A stretch of DNA of 56,666 nt, from positions 1 through 56,666 of the forward strand of contig NZ_JADEYP010000029.1 of assembly GCF_020295405.1 (NCBI RefSeq), in the 5' to 3' direction. Of the stretch, positions 46,523 to 55,077 are shown piece by piece. The stretch is from Sphingobacterium bovistauri (GTDB lineage Bacteria > Bacteroidota > Bacteroidia > Sphingobacteriales > Sphingobacteriaceae). The translations under genes were made by a program, and so were the position numbers. The notes beneath the pieces are model-generated. The model searched no databases, was not told the DNA's origin, and saw only the letters and a list, made by a program, of their open reading frames with translations. Numbering within the stretch: position 1 is the stretch's first letter; each line of letters begins with the position of its first letter.

Positions 46523-46690
46523 TTACCAGTCTAAATCCGTACTGATCGACTCTTTTTGCCACTCTGACTCCATATTCCCTTCCAAATTGTCAATACGTAT
46601 TGCGACCTGAGAACCCGAGGCGATCGACTGTTCAATAAAAACCTCGTATTTAAATACTTTTGGTGCTTGATATTTTTTAAATTCTAACAT
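46523..46690 (-). CDS. Small protein (55 residues) next to the FISUMP lipoprotein
   Basis: The ATG at 46690 gives MLEFKKYQAPKVFKYEVFIE followed by an acidic C-terminus ending DLDW; an earlier in-frame ATG at 46738 exists but adds a sequence unlike the rest. No signal peptide. The pattern (basic start with a YxAPxV core, then QSIASGSQV, then acidic residues with Trp) resembles short unnamed peptides encoded beside fimbrillin or FISUMP genes in Bacteroidota. Its stop is 5 bases before the lipoprotein start, so the two are probably translated from one mRNA. Function unknown. Confidence 0.6.
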   Translation of the reverse strand: MLEFKKYQAPKVFKYEVFIEQSIASGSQVAIRIDNLEGNMESEWQKESISTDLDW

Positions 46691-46900
46691 GACTATTAGG
46701 TGTTTTCTATAACATACAACGATTAAAACCATTGCCATTATAGCAACAAAAAGATGTTTTTTTTATAAAAACGCAACAAACAAAGTGCATTATTGCGATT
46801 CAGGTAGATTAATAAGGTAAACTCCACAAAAATAACACTTTACATATCTTCTTGAAAGGTCAAAACTGTTATTTAATGGTCAAAATGAATTAACATCGTT

Positions 46901-47806
46901 TTAATTCATTTTGCGAAAATTTTCTGGAGTAATCCCAATATTTCTTTTAAAAAATTTAGTGAAATTTGTTGGATCTGTAAATCCTAGATTATAACCAATT
47001 TCCTGTATTCGAGAATCTGTTAAAAGCAATTGTCTTTTGGCCTCCAATAATATGATTTCCTCAATAATATCCTTTGGAGATTTATTGTAGGTCGATCGAG
47101 TAGCCTTCTGCAATGTACTTTTGGATATTTTAAGGTGCTTACAAAAAAACTCAACATTATGTTTTACAGAAATATTTTTAAAAACATGCTTTTTATATTC
47201 CAACGCAATAGCTCTCTCCCCAACTAAATTTAAATTGTCTGAAAATTTGAATTGATGTAAAAGAACTGTTAATAAATGTTGAAAAATATAAGAATTTGAT
47301 GTTTTATAGGTAGACTCCTGTTCTTTGCTAATCAACTCAAAAATTCCACACAAATAATCTTCCTTTTCAGGTTCTAGCTCAAATCCTACAGTTTGACATA
47401 AATCAATAAACAAATCATAATCTTGAACTGTTTGATTCGCATAATTGTAATTGTTAAACATCTCTTCAGAAAAGACTATTCGATAACACGAAATAGCAGA
47501 CTGATTTAATACTTTCACGATTTGACCTGGTGACAAAAAAAGAATAGAACCACCCTTAACAGGTATTTTTCTAAAATCAATTTCATATTCGCATTCACCT
47601 TTGCTAAAGTATAATATCAAATAGCAGTTATTTTTAAAAACATTGACTCTTTCTGAATTACATTCTTCGAAATACTGTAAGGAATATGATTCTGTAGACG
47701 GAATATCGAAAATATCAATATCCTTAAGAATTATGTTTTTGTACTCTTGTTTTTCATAGGTAATCATAGCAGGCAATAGGTTGGTTTGTTTAAACGTATT
47801 CATCAC
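46901..47806 (-). CDS. AraC-family transcriptional regulator
   Basis: A 301-residue regulator. The N-terminal about 190 residues form a cupin-like sensing region (KNNCYLILYFSKGECEYEIDF, GGSILFLSPGQIVKV); the last 100 hold two helix-turn-helix motifs, with FCKHLKISKSTLQKATRSTY and IQEIGYNLGFTDPTNFTKFF, closing with GITPENFRK. It lies upstream of the small ORF and the FISUMP gene on the same strand and is the likely local regulator. The inducing signal is unknown. Confidence 0.92.
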   Translation of the reverse strand: MMNTFKQTNLLPAMITYEKQEYKNIILKDIDIFDIPSTESYSLQYFEECNSERVNVFKNNCYLILYFSKGECEYEIDFRKIPVKGGSILFLSPGQIVKVLNQSAISCYRIVFSEEMFNNYNYANQTVQDYDLFIDLCQTVGFELEPEKEDYLCGIFELISKEQESTYKTSNSYIFQHLLTVLLHQFKFSDNLNLVGERAIALEYKKHVFKNISVKHNVEFFCKHLKISKSTLQKATRSTYNKSPKDIIEEIILLEAKRQLLLTDSRIQEIGYNLGFTDPTNFTKFFKRNIGITPENFRKMN

Positions 47807-48406
47807 ATTGATTATACAATTTTATTAATTAACAATAATTGAATTAAGTAATTAACTGAGTAATCTTTATTTTGTAGCTGTAACTCTACAAAAAAGGTTA
47901 AACAAGAAACAATAGCACACTAGTAATTAAAAGCATTATAAACAAAAAAAGATGAGGCGCATTAAATCTAAGCCCAAAGAAAAAAAATGATTCTAATGAA
48001 AAATATAATTTCCATACAGATTAAAGCCGTAAGAAATTGTTCAAAAGCCATTACCCCATAAGATTTTAATATCTACAAAATAGATGTGACCGTGCTCATG
48101 ACTTGCAAATAATTTTTGACAACTTAAAAAAACTATTCACAGACATCCCTATCTAATAGGGAATATAACTTTGTCTTCCACTTTGATCAGCCCTTATTTA
48201 CTAATTGCATAACCGATCCCTAATCTCAAATAAGTTTTGAAACTCATAACCCACAATTAAAAAAATAGACTACATCTTATTATCGAAAACTAAATTTCAT
48301 ATCTTTCACTCAATTCGGCATTAAGGCCATTAACCACAAAGCGATTTTGAAGTCATTTTATAAGTTGGACACTCTCCTTATCCCAATGAATTATTAATTT
48401 TGAGGT
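47807..48406. other. 600-base gap without recognised gene
   Basis: Both neighbours face away from this interval. Short broken frames occur (for example minus-strand KLFASHEHGHIYFVDIKI near 48080-48130), which may be the remains of a lost gene, but I cannot name one. TAATTTTG at 48395-48402 is a -7 box for the downstream SDR gene. Confidence 0.4.
48395..48402 (+). promoter_or_regulatory. -7 box of the SDR gene
   Basis: TAATTTTG fits TAnnTTTG and ends 4 bases before the ATG at 48407, so the transcript may start at or next to the start codon. A -33 TTTG at the right spacing is not seen. Confidence 0.5.
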
Positions 48407-49123
48407 ATGGAAAATTTACAAGGAAAATATGCATTAATAACTGGCGGAGGTAGAGGTTTAGGAAAAGCAACAGCTATAGCATTTGCGAAAGAAGGCATCC
48501 ATGTTGCCATAACTGGTAGACAGGAAGCTACTCTAATTGAAACGGTTAAAGAAATTGAAGCCTTGGGCGTAAAAGCTACCTATGCTACTTTTGACGTATC
48601 TAATTACGAAGAAGTAACAGCAGCTATTGAGAAATTAAATAATGATTTCGGACAATTCGACATCTTAGTCAATAATGCAGGTATTGCAGCTTTTGGTTCA
48701 TTATTGGATATGGATCCACAAACTTGGGTGAACATTGTAAACACAAATCTTTTAGGAACATATTTTGTAACTAAAGCGGTATTACCATTCTTAATTGAAA
48801 AGAATCAAGGTGACATCATCAATGTATCATCTACAGCAGGTCTAAATGGCGCTGCTACAACTTCAGCTTATAGTGCTTCAAAGTTTGGTGTGATTGGCTT
48901 ATCAGACTCATTGATGCGTGAAGTACGTAAAAACAACATACGCGTTTGTACATTAATGCCATCAACTATTGCTTCAGATATGTCTAAAGATCTAAAACTT
49001 ACTGACGGTAATCCTGATACAGTATTGCAACCTGAAGATTTCGCTGAATTAATTGTCGCAAACTTAAAATTACCAAGAAGAGCGATGTTGAAATCAGCCT
49101 CACTTTGGTCTACAAATCCTTAA
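48407..49123 (+). CDS. SDR-family oxidoreductase, FabG-like
   Basis: A 238-residue NAD(P)-dependent short-chain dehydrogenase. TGGGRGLG (residues 12-19) is the cofactor loop, NNAG follows at about 88-91, and the catalytic Tyr155 and Lys159 sit in YSASK. The wide family includes 3-oxoacyl-ACP reductases, but a role in fatty acid synthesis is doubtful because the gene stands alone. Substrate unknown. Start at 48407 yields the normal N-terminus. Confidence 0.92.
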   Translation: MENLQGKYALITGGGRGLGKATAIAFAKEGIHVAITGRQEATLIETVKEIEALGVKATYATFDVSNYEEVTAAIEKLNNDFGQFDILVNNAGIAAFGSLLDMDPQTWVNIVNTNLLGTYFVTKAVLPFLIEKNQGDIINVSSTAGLNGAATTSAYSASKFGVIGLSDSLMREVRKNNIRVCTLMPSTIASDMSKDLKLTDGNPDTVLQPEDFAELIVANLKLPRRAMLKSASLWSTNP

Positions 49124-49125
49124 AT

Positions 49126-49165
49126 AAAAAATCGAGTAGTAATCTAAATTACTACTCGATTTTTT
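49126..49165. terminator. Terminator after the SDR gene
   Basis: ATCGAGTAGTAA pairs with TTACTACTCGAT over a 6-base loop, flanked by A and T runs on both sides, so it can work on both strands. Confidence 0.9.
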
Positions 49166-49343
49166 ATTTAAAAACTATAAAGAAACACCAGCTTTATAAA
49201 CAAGAGACCAAAAATTTACCACCTCACCCCTCACTGGAAAACTAGTTTTATTAACTACAATAGCACAAGTATAATCCTCTTATGATTCACTAGTATATTG
49301 ATATACAAATAATAATCTTACTATTCCTTTCAATAAACTATAA

Positions 49344-50240
49344 TTACCATGCTGTACCAGCTTCATTCTGACGTTCCCAATCTTTAATCGATACTACAAA
49401 ACCGCTTTCCGTTGGCAATTCAATAACTCCATTCAAACTAAAAGGTATACTTTTTTCCCTATTGAAATCTTTAATAAATTCGGTCAAATCCGATTGAAAA
49501 GGTAAGATCTGCTCTTGTTGATTAGTTTGTAAACTAGAAGCTTTTAACCTCGGTTGATTTGAGTTTTCCAAAAATCTAATCTCACCGATCAACTCTTGTT
49601 TTTCTCCAAATAAACCTAATAAACGAAGCTTTGCTGACCAAGTACCATCATCTTGTTTAATAAATTTTACAGGAACTTCCATTCCAGGACCCACAGCGGT
49701 ATTCTTTATTAAATCCCATCTCCCTGTTACACCTGTAAATTTACCCTCTATAGTGCTAATATGGTCATAGGCACCTCCAGAAGGCGGCCTTATTGCTATT
49801 TCCAATTGCCTAATTTGTTGCTCAAGTTCTATCTTAGTATTATCATACGAGTTGCTCTCTAAACTAATCTCGCCAGACTTTGAAAAAAACAAATCTGGAT
49901 AACTATTCAACTGACCGTTTATGAGACCTACCTGAGCTATGCCATCTAAAACTGTAACTGATGGATTATTACTATACACTAATATAGGGTATACACCAGG
50001 AAACAATTCTGGAAGGCTGCCCCCTCCGCCAATAATAATGGTTTGGCCATTGATTACTACCGTATAGGAGTTCGATCCGTTATCATCTAGCGATGGTAAT
50101 TCCACATCAACTTTAGTATTAGGCTTATCCACCAACTCTATATCATCACATGAAATAGATAGTACTATAATACAAAGACCTAAAACAACTAGTATAGATT
50201 TACTTATTTTATTAATTATTTCACTGATATTCAACACCAT
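49344..50240 (-). CDS. DUF5119-like lipoprotein
   Basis: A 298-residue lipoprotein, started at the ATG at 50240 (signal through LGLCIIVLSISC). Directly after the Cys comes DDIELVDKPNTKVDVELP, which resembles DUF5119-type proteins usually found beside DUF3575 genes. The middle has LVYSNNPSVTVLDGIAQVGL and a beta-rich layout as in FimB/Mfa2 fimbrial anchors. It starts 2 bases after the stop of the DUF3575 gene. Probably part of a fimbria-like surface assembly; the family call is moderate. Confidence 0.65.
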   Translation of the reverse strand: MVLNISEIINKISKSILVVLGLCIIVLSISCDDIELVDKPNTKVDVELPSLDDNGSNSYTVVINGQTIIIGGGGSLPELFPGVYPILVYSNNPSVTVLDGIAQVGLINGQLNSYPDLFFSKSGEISLESNSYDNTKIELEQQIRQLEIAIRPPSGGAYDHISTIEGKFTGVTGRWDLIKNTAVGPGMEVPVKFIKQDDGTWSAKLRLLGLFGEKQELIGEIRFLENSNQPRLKASSLQTNQQEQILPFQSDLTEFIKDFNREKSIPFSLNGVIELPTESGFVVSIKDWERQNEAGTAW

Positions 50241-50242
50241 AA

Positions 50243-50833
50243 TTAGTTTATTTTTCTTGACAATTTGATAGATACGGATGTCGGCCCCCAATAATTCGAA
50301 TCCTCTTTTACTCGGTTTTTATAAAAAACAGTATTATGATAAGTGTAACTAGCACGATCTCTAAATCGTAGATACCCCAAAGTCAAACCCAAATCTATTA
50401 ACAAACTCTTCCCTGCCTGATACTGCTTGCCTATAATAAGTCCTCCGCCTAAATATTTACCTACCTGACTTGATATATTATACTGCCCTACACTAAACTG
50501 AGCTCCTACATATGTATTTCTGTCATGATTCACATAAGAACGAAATTGTGGTGAAAAATTCCAAGAACGCCAATAACGTGGACGCCCCTTACGCTCGAAA
50601 TTCCAACGCGAATATGAGGCATCAAGTAACAATTCATTACGGTCACTGACTCTATAGCTTACTCCTAAACTAGGAATACCAATAATCCAAGTAGCCAGAT
50701 TGGTATTTATACTTAAAGAATTTTTAGTTAAACTATTTTGATGTTCTTCATTATCCTCTACCTGACAATATGTATGAGTAGTAATAAGCAACAGTACAAA
50801 TAACACCTGTGCTTTTAACTTATAGACGTGCAT
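50243..50833 (-). CDS. DUF3575 protein, probable outer-membrane barrel
   Basis: A 196-residue protein with a signal peptide (about 1-23). SINTNLATWIIGIPSLGVSY followed by NELLLDASYSRW, then WRSWNFSPQFRSYV and the closing WGPTSVSIKLSRKI match DUF3575. Such proteins are predicted outer-membrane barrels found near fimbrial genes in Bacteroidota. It forms a two-gene unit with the DUF5119-like gene. Confidence 0.82.
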   Translation of the reverse strand: MHVYKLKAQVLFVLLLITTHTYCQVEDNEEHQNSLTKNSLSINTNLATWIIGIPSLGVSYRVSDRNELLLDASYSRWNFERKGRPRYWRSWNFSPQFRSYVNHDRNTYVGAQFSVGQYNISSQVGKYLGGGLIIGKQYQAGKSLLIDLGLTLGYLRFRDRASYTYHNTVFYKNRVKEDSNYWGPTSVSIKLSRKIN

Positions 50834-51470
50834 ATTTTAAAATAAGTAATTCGAACAAAAATAAGGCTTAAAGGCCAATAAGCCACAATAACAACAGTGG
50901 ACAATCGGTGGACAAATGATCTAAATTATTAATTGAACATCATTAATTAGGATAAGTTACTGTTGAACTTTAGGCAATCCATTGCGCCCTCAAAATACGA
51001 TTCAAGGCTTCATAGAGTATAAAAAAAAGCCTACCGCCAAAATACTGTCTCACGCTACCGTTACTCTAAGAACTTCGTGCAAGTCGAATACGGGAAATAC
51101 AAAGCATGATTCTAAAGTATGTAAAATCGACAAATCTCAGAGAACACGAAAAAAGAAAAGTAGATCATCACCCTTTTTAACATAAACGACATTTTTTTTA
51201 AAACTAAAGCAGACAGTTTATAAAATAATGATATGATCAAAAACCTCAATATCAAGTACCTTCTCAGTCTCAATAGTTTTATTTGTAATTACTTTACCTG
51301 ATTACTGGGTACGATATTTTCAGATGGACGAATATGTGCTAAGATATTTTTGGATAAAACTTAGAGCTGCTACAGAGCGCATCCCCATTTTGAAAATTTT
51401 TTGAAGACTTTCCAATTCCTTTTACCCCTCACAGAACATCGAAAAACAGCCTCAGAAAGCTATAAACGCA
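50834..51470. other. About 640-base gap with no recognised gene
   Basis: The part at about 50975-51110 is richer in GC and codon-like than its surroundings, and the minus-strand part at about 51250-51440 also looks like broken coding sequence, but stops interrupt all frames. I see no terminal inverted repeats that would mark an insertion sequence. Confidence 0.4.
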
Positions 51471-51499
51471 AAAAAGCTTCAAGTTTCCTTGAAGCTTTA
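51471..51499 (-). terminator. Terminator of the tRNA-Met gene
   Basis: AAAGCTTCAAG/CTTGAAGCTTT stem with a T run on the minus strand, directly past the tRNA 3' end. Confidence 0.85.
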
Positions 51500-51504
51500 T
51501 CCAG

Positions 51505-51578
51505 TAGCGGGGAGCAGGATCGAACTGCCGACCTCAGGGTTATGAATCCTGCGCTCTAACCATCTGAGCTACCCCGCC
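51505..51578 (-). tRNA. tRNA-Met(CAU)
   Basis: The minus strand folds into a full cloverleaf of 74 bases: acceptor GGCGGGG/CCCCGCT (one G-U), D stem GCTC/GAGC, anticodon loop TTCATAA (anticodon CAU), T arm GGCAG-TTCGATC-CTGCT, discriminator A. No CCA is encoded. The anticodon stem lacks the three G-C pairs of an initiator tRNA, so it is an elongator; a lysidine-modified tRNA-Ile2 cannot be fully excluded. Confidence 0.92.
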
Positions 51579-51818
51579 GTTTCAGTGATGCAAATATAGC
51601 AACATCATTTCACTTTGCAAGTATTTTTTTCATTTTTATGATTTAAAAACTGAGTTCAAATATCAAAAAACGTACAATTCATTATAAATGAATACGGTAT
51701 ATTGAATATAAATTATGGATTTAATAAATTTTCTTTTCAGCATTATACAATTAAAATAAAATTATGTATACTTACAGAAATCAATAGTGTAAATAAACTT
51801 AAAAACACAAGAATTTAT

Positions 51819-52196
51819 ATGTCTGAAAAAACAAAAATTCATCTTGAATATATGATTAATTCTTCTCCAAGAATTCTATACCCTTTTCTTGTAGAACCCA
51901 ATGAGTTAGCACAATGGTTTGCTGATGATGTGAATTATCATGATGGCATTTATGAGTTTATTTGGGATAATGAATCACGTAGAGCACGAATAGTCTCTGT
52001 AAGAGACAATAAATATGTAAAATTCAAATGGCTTGACGACGAACCTAATTATTTCGAAATGGAAATCATGCAGGACGAATTGACAAATGATGTTTCTCTA
52101 TCCATCGTAGACTTTGTAAAAGATGAAGATTTGGATGAATCAAAAAAAATTTGGGATAACTCGATAAGCTACTTACAAAGTGTAATTGGTGCATAA
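51819..52196 (+). CDS. START-like/AHSA1-type protein
   Basis: A 125-residue protein of the small START-like family widespread in Bacteroidota. I use the ATG at 51819 (MSEKTKIHLEYMINSSPRIL); the frame extends upstream but the added residues do not look like the family. Conserved features: SSPRILYPFLVEPNELAQWFADDV and KWLDDEPNYFEMEI. It probably binds a small hydrophobic ligand; no enzyme role is evident. It ends 62 bases before the LptF/LptG gene. Confidence 0.85.
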   Translation: MSEKTKIHLEYMINSSPRILYPFLVEPNELAQWFADDVNYHDGIYEFIWDNESRRARIVSVRDNKYVKFKWLDDEPNYFEMEIMQDELTNDVSLSIVDFVKDEDLDESKKIWDNSISYLQSVIGA

Positions 52197-52204
52197 AATT
52201 TACT

Positions 52205-52212
52205 TATCTTTG
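52205..52212 (+). promoter_or_regulatory. -7 box upstream of the LptF/LptG gene
   Basis: TATCTTTG is a perfect TAnnTTTG 47 bases before the ATG at 52259. The -33 region overlaps the end of the preceding gene (TTGG at 52186 is the nearest match). Confidence 0.55.
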
Positions 52213-52258
52213 CATTGAATCTTATTCAAATAGTATACATGCGGATAAGTGCAATTAC

Positions 52259-53716
52259 ATGAAAAAGATATACGTCTTAATACTACAAGCATTCATTAGG
52301 CCTTTTATCGTCACATTCTGTATTGTGATGTTTGTTCTTTTAATGCTTTTTCTATTTAAATACATCGATGACCTTATCGGTAAAGGGCTTGAGTGGCATG
52401 TTATCCTCGAATTAATTGGATACCAATGTGCGGTTCAGCTGTCTATGGCTCTGCCTCTATCCATGCTTCTTTCTTCAATTATGACCTTCGGTAATCTTGG
52501 CGAGAGCTATGAATTGGTTGCGATTAAAGCTGCTGGAATTTCACTACGCAAGGCAATGACACCATTATTTGTTTTGGTAGGTGTATTTGCTGGGTCCTCT
52601 TTTATTTTTTCAGATTACACACTTCCCGTAGTGAATTTGAAAATGGGCTCTTTGCTTTGGGATGTTACCAAGAAGAAGGCTGACTTTTTAATTAAACCCG
52701 GTATTTTCAACACGGATTTAAAAGGTTATGCAATTAGAGCAAAAGATAAATCTAAAGATGGCACCGAATTGCACCATCTCACGATCTATAATCAACTAAA
52801 TGGTACATCTGGCAATAATGTATTGATGGCTGACACCGGGTATATGTACAATTCACGTGATCAAAAATACCTAATATTAAAACTGATAAACGGTGTACAG
52901 TATCAGGACTCCCGGAAGCAAAATTCGAATAGCTACGACCCTAGACAACAATTTACTCGTTTTCATTTTAGAGAAACAGAGACAAAATTTGACATGTCTG
53001 ATTTCGACATGAAGCGTACAGATGAAAGCTTGTTTAAAGGCCACCATCAAATGATGAATTTACGTCAGTTGAAATTAAAATCTGACACAGCACAAATCCA
53101 AATAGATAGTATTTCACGAGTGAGTGCTGCAGAATTAAAAAACAACATTTTGTTTACCTCTCCATACTATAGTAAAGGAGATAAGCAACTGGCCAAAATA
53201 AAAGTAAACGAAGACATTATCGATTATATCCCCAAGGAAAACCGCAGATCCGTAATCAATAGTGCGATTAGTAATCTACAAACATTCCGTGATGCTTCAT
53301 TTATTAGAGGCAGTGTGTACAAGGATTGGGTAGACAAAGACATTAAATATGATGTAGAATGGCATCGCAAATTTACGCTTGCCGTATCATGTTTACTCTT
53401 ATTCGCGATCGGAGCTCCACTTGGTGCTATAGTTAGAAAGGGCGGTCTAGGCGCACCGGTAGTCATGTCAATTATATTTTTCCTAATCTATCACATTATC
53501 TCTACTGTAGCTGAAAAATCCGCTAAAGATGGCGCTATAACGGCTTTTTGGGGAATGTGGATGGCAATAATTGTATTAACTCCTTTGGCTGCATTTTTGA
53601 CATACAAGTCTACTACAGACTCCGCGCTTTTTGATGCTGCGCAATATAAATTAAAAATGCAATATGCACTAGATTGGATAAAATCCAAATTAAAAATAAA
53701 CAAGCAAAAGGCATAA
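52259..53716 (+). CDS. LptF/LptG-family permease
   Basis: A 485-residue inner-membrane component of the lipopolysaccharide exporter. Three membrane segments near the N-terminus (about 10-115, with SMALPLSMLLSSIMTFGNLGE), a large periplasmic beta-jellyroll region (about 130-365) and three membrane segments at the C-terminus (about 375-465, with LLLFAIGAPLGAIVRKGGLG) match the YjgP/YjgQ family. It would bridge LptB ATPase to the periplasmic Lpt proteins. LptF and LptG cannot be told apart here. Confidence 0.93.
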   Translation: MKKIYVLILQAFIRPFIVTFCIVMFVLLMLFLFKYIDDLIGKGLEWHVILELIGYQCAVQLSMALPLSMLLSSIMTFGNLGESYELVAIKAAGISLRKAMTPLFVLVGVFAGSSFIFSDYTLPVVNLKMGSLLWDVTKKKADFLIKPGIFNTDLKGYAIRAKDKSKDGTELHHLTIYNQLNGTSGNNVLMADTGYMYNSRDQKYLILKLINGVQYQDSRKQNSNSYDPRQQFTRFHFRETETKFDMSDFDMKRTDESLFKGHHQMMNLRQLKLKSDTAQIQIDSISRVSAAELKNNILFTSPYYSKGDKQLAKIKVNEDIIDYIPKENRRSVINSAISNLQTFRDASFIRGSVYKDWVDKDIKYDVEWHRKFTLAVSCLLLFAIGAPLGAIVRKGGLGAPVVMSIIFFLIYHIISTVAEKSAKDGAITAFWGMWMAIIVLTPLAAFLTYKSTTDSALFDAAQYKLKMQYALDWIKSKLKINKQKA

Positions 53717-53791
53717 TTTCTAATTTGACTTTTAAGTTATACTAATTTCAAAAAATCTCATTTACTTAGCGTACAAAATATACATATATCG

Positions 53792-55006
53792 ATGGATATA
53801 AAATTAAACACCATAGAAGAAGCTATTGAAGATATTAAGGCAGGGAAAGTAATCATTGTAGTGGATGATGAAGACCGTGAGAATGAAGGTGATTTCGTGA
53901 CTGCTGCCCGCAATGCTACACCAGAAGTAATTAACTTCATGGCTACGCACGGAAGAGGGTTGGTATGTGCTCCTTTGACAATAGAACGTTGTGAGGAATT
54001 AAATCTTCATCCGATGGTAGGCCAAAATACAGCTGTATACGAAACAAATTTCACTGTTTCTGTTGATCTTCAAGGCTATGGATGTACTACTGGTATATCA
54101 GCTTCTGATCGTTCGAAAACTATTAAAGCATTAATTGACCCAAATATAAAACCTGAAGAATTAGGCCGTCCTGGGCATATTTTTCCATTAATAGCGATGG
54201 ATGGAGGTGTATTGAGGCGTACTGGTCATACAGAAGCTTCTGTAGACTTAGCTAGATTAGCAGGATTCGAGCCAGCAGGTGTTTTAGTTGAAATTTTAAA
54301 AGATGATGGCGAAATGGCGAGACTTCCAGACCTTATGGAAGTAGCGAAGCGTTTTGATTTAAAAATTGTTAGTATTGAAGACCTAATCGAATACCGCTTA
54401 AAACATGACACCCTTATCAAAGAAGAGGTGTGTGTGCATATGCCTACCGAATTTGGAGATTTCAACATGAAAGCCTTTACACAAAAAAACTCTGGCGAGC
54501 AACATTTAGCCATTTACAAAGGTGAATGGAATGAAGACGAGCCTGTATTAGTCCGTGTCCACAGCTCATGTGTCACAGGAGATATCTTCGGATCTTGCCG
54601 TTGTGACTGCGGACCACAGCTGCACAAATCGATGGACATGATCGAAAAAGAAGGTAAAGGAGTCATTGTCTATATGAATCAAGAAGGTCGTGGAATTGGT
54701 CTTATCAATAAATTACACGCCTATAAACTTCAAGAGGATGGTGTAGACACTGTTGATGCAAACATTCAACTAGGGTTCAAAGCTGATTTACGAGACTATG
54801 GCGTTGGCGCACAGATTCTACGTTATATGGGCGTTACAAAAATGCGTTTAATGTCTAATAACCCAACAAAACGTGCAGGACTCGTTGGTTATGGATTAGA
54901 GATCGTAGAGAATGTACCTATTGAAATCCAACCAAACCCTTACAATGAAGAATACTTAAAAACTAAGAGAGACCGAATGGGTCACAGCATATTAAAAAAT
55001 TTATAA
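53792..55006 (+). CDS. ribBA: Bifunctional riboflavin enzyme RibBA
   Basis: A 404-residue fusion in riboflavin synthesis: DHBP synthase (RibB, about 1-200) with the acidic loop [11 protein letters not shown] (25-35), and GTP cyclohydrolase II (RibA, about 205-404) with zinc cysteines C260, C271 and C273 in [17 protein letters not shown] and the GRGIGL loop. Both halves keep their key residues, so both reactions are expected. No FMN riboswitch is present in the short upstream region (75 bases). Confidence 0.97.
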   Translation: MDIKLNTIEEAIEDIKAGKVIIVVDDEDRENEGDFVTAARNATPEVINFMATHGRGLVCAPLTIERCEELNLHPMVGQNTAVYETNFTVSVDLQGYGCTTGISASDRSKTIKALIDPNIKPEELGRPGHIFPLIAMDGGVLRRTGHTEASVDLARLAGFEPAGVLVEILKDDGEMARLPDLMEVAKRFDLKIVSIEDLIEYRLKHDTLIKEEVCVHMPTEFGDFNMKAFTQKNSGEQHLAIYKGEWNEDEPVLVRVHSSCVTGDIFGSCRCDCGPQLHKSMDMIEKEGKGVIVYMNQEGRGIGLINKLHAYKLQEDGVDTVDANIQLGFKADLRDYGVGAQILRYMGVTKMRLMSNNPTKRAGLVGYGLEIVENVPIEIQPNPYNEEYLKTKRDRMGHSILKNL

Positions 55007-55041
55007 TAACAAAAAGAGGAAAATATCCTCTTTTTGTTATT
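55005..55041. terminator. Rho-independent terminator after ribBA
   Basis: AATAACAAAAAGAGGA and TCCTCTTTTTGTTATT form a 16-bp perfect stem overlapping the ribBA stop. Confidence 0.9.
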
Positions 55042-55077
55042 ATAAAACATTAAGACATCACGCACCGTTCTTAATAT

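Noticed and set aside
50982..51185. A 67-codon plus-strand open frame
   Set aside because: Lys/Arg/Ser/Thr-rich composition with no recognised motif and no promoter; likely chance or a relic.
53717..53791. FMN riboswitch upstream of ribBA
   Set aside because: The upstream interval is only 75 bases, AT-rich, and lacks the conserved FMN aptamer parts.
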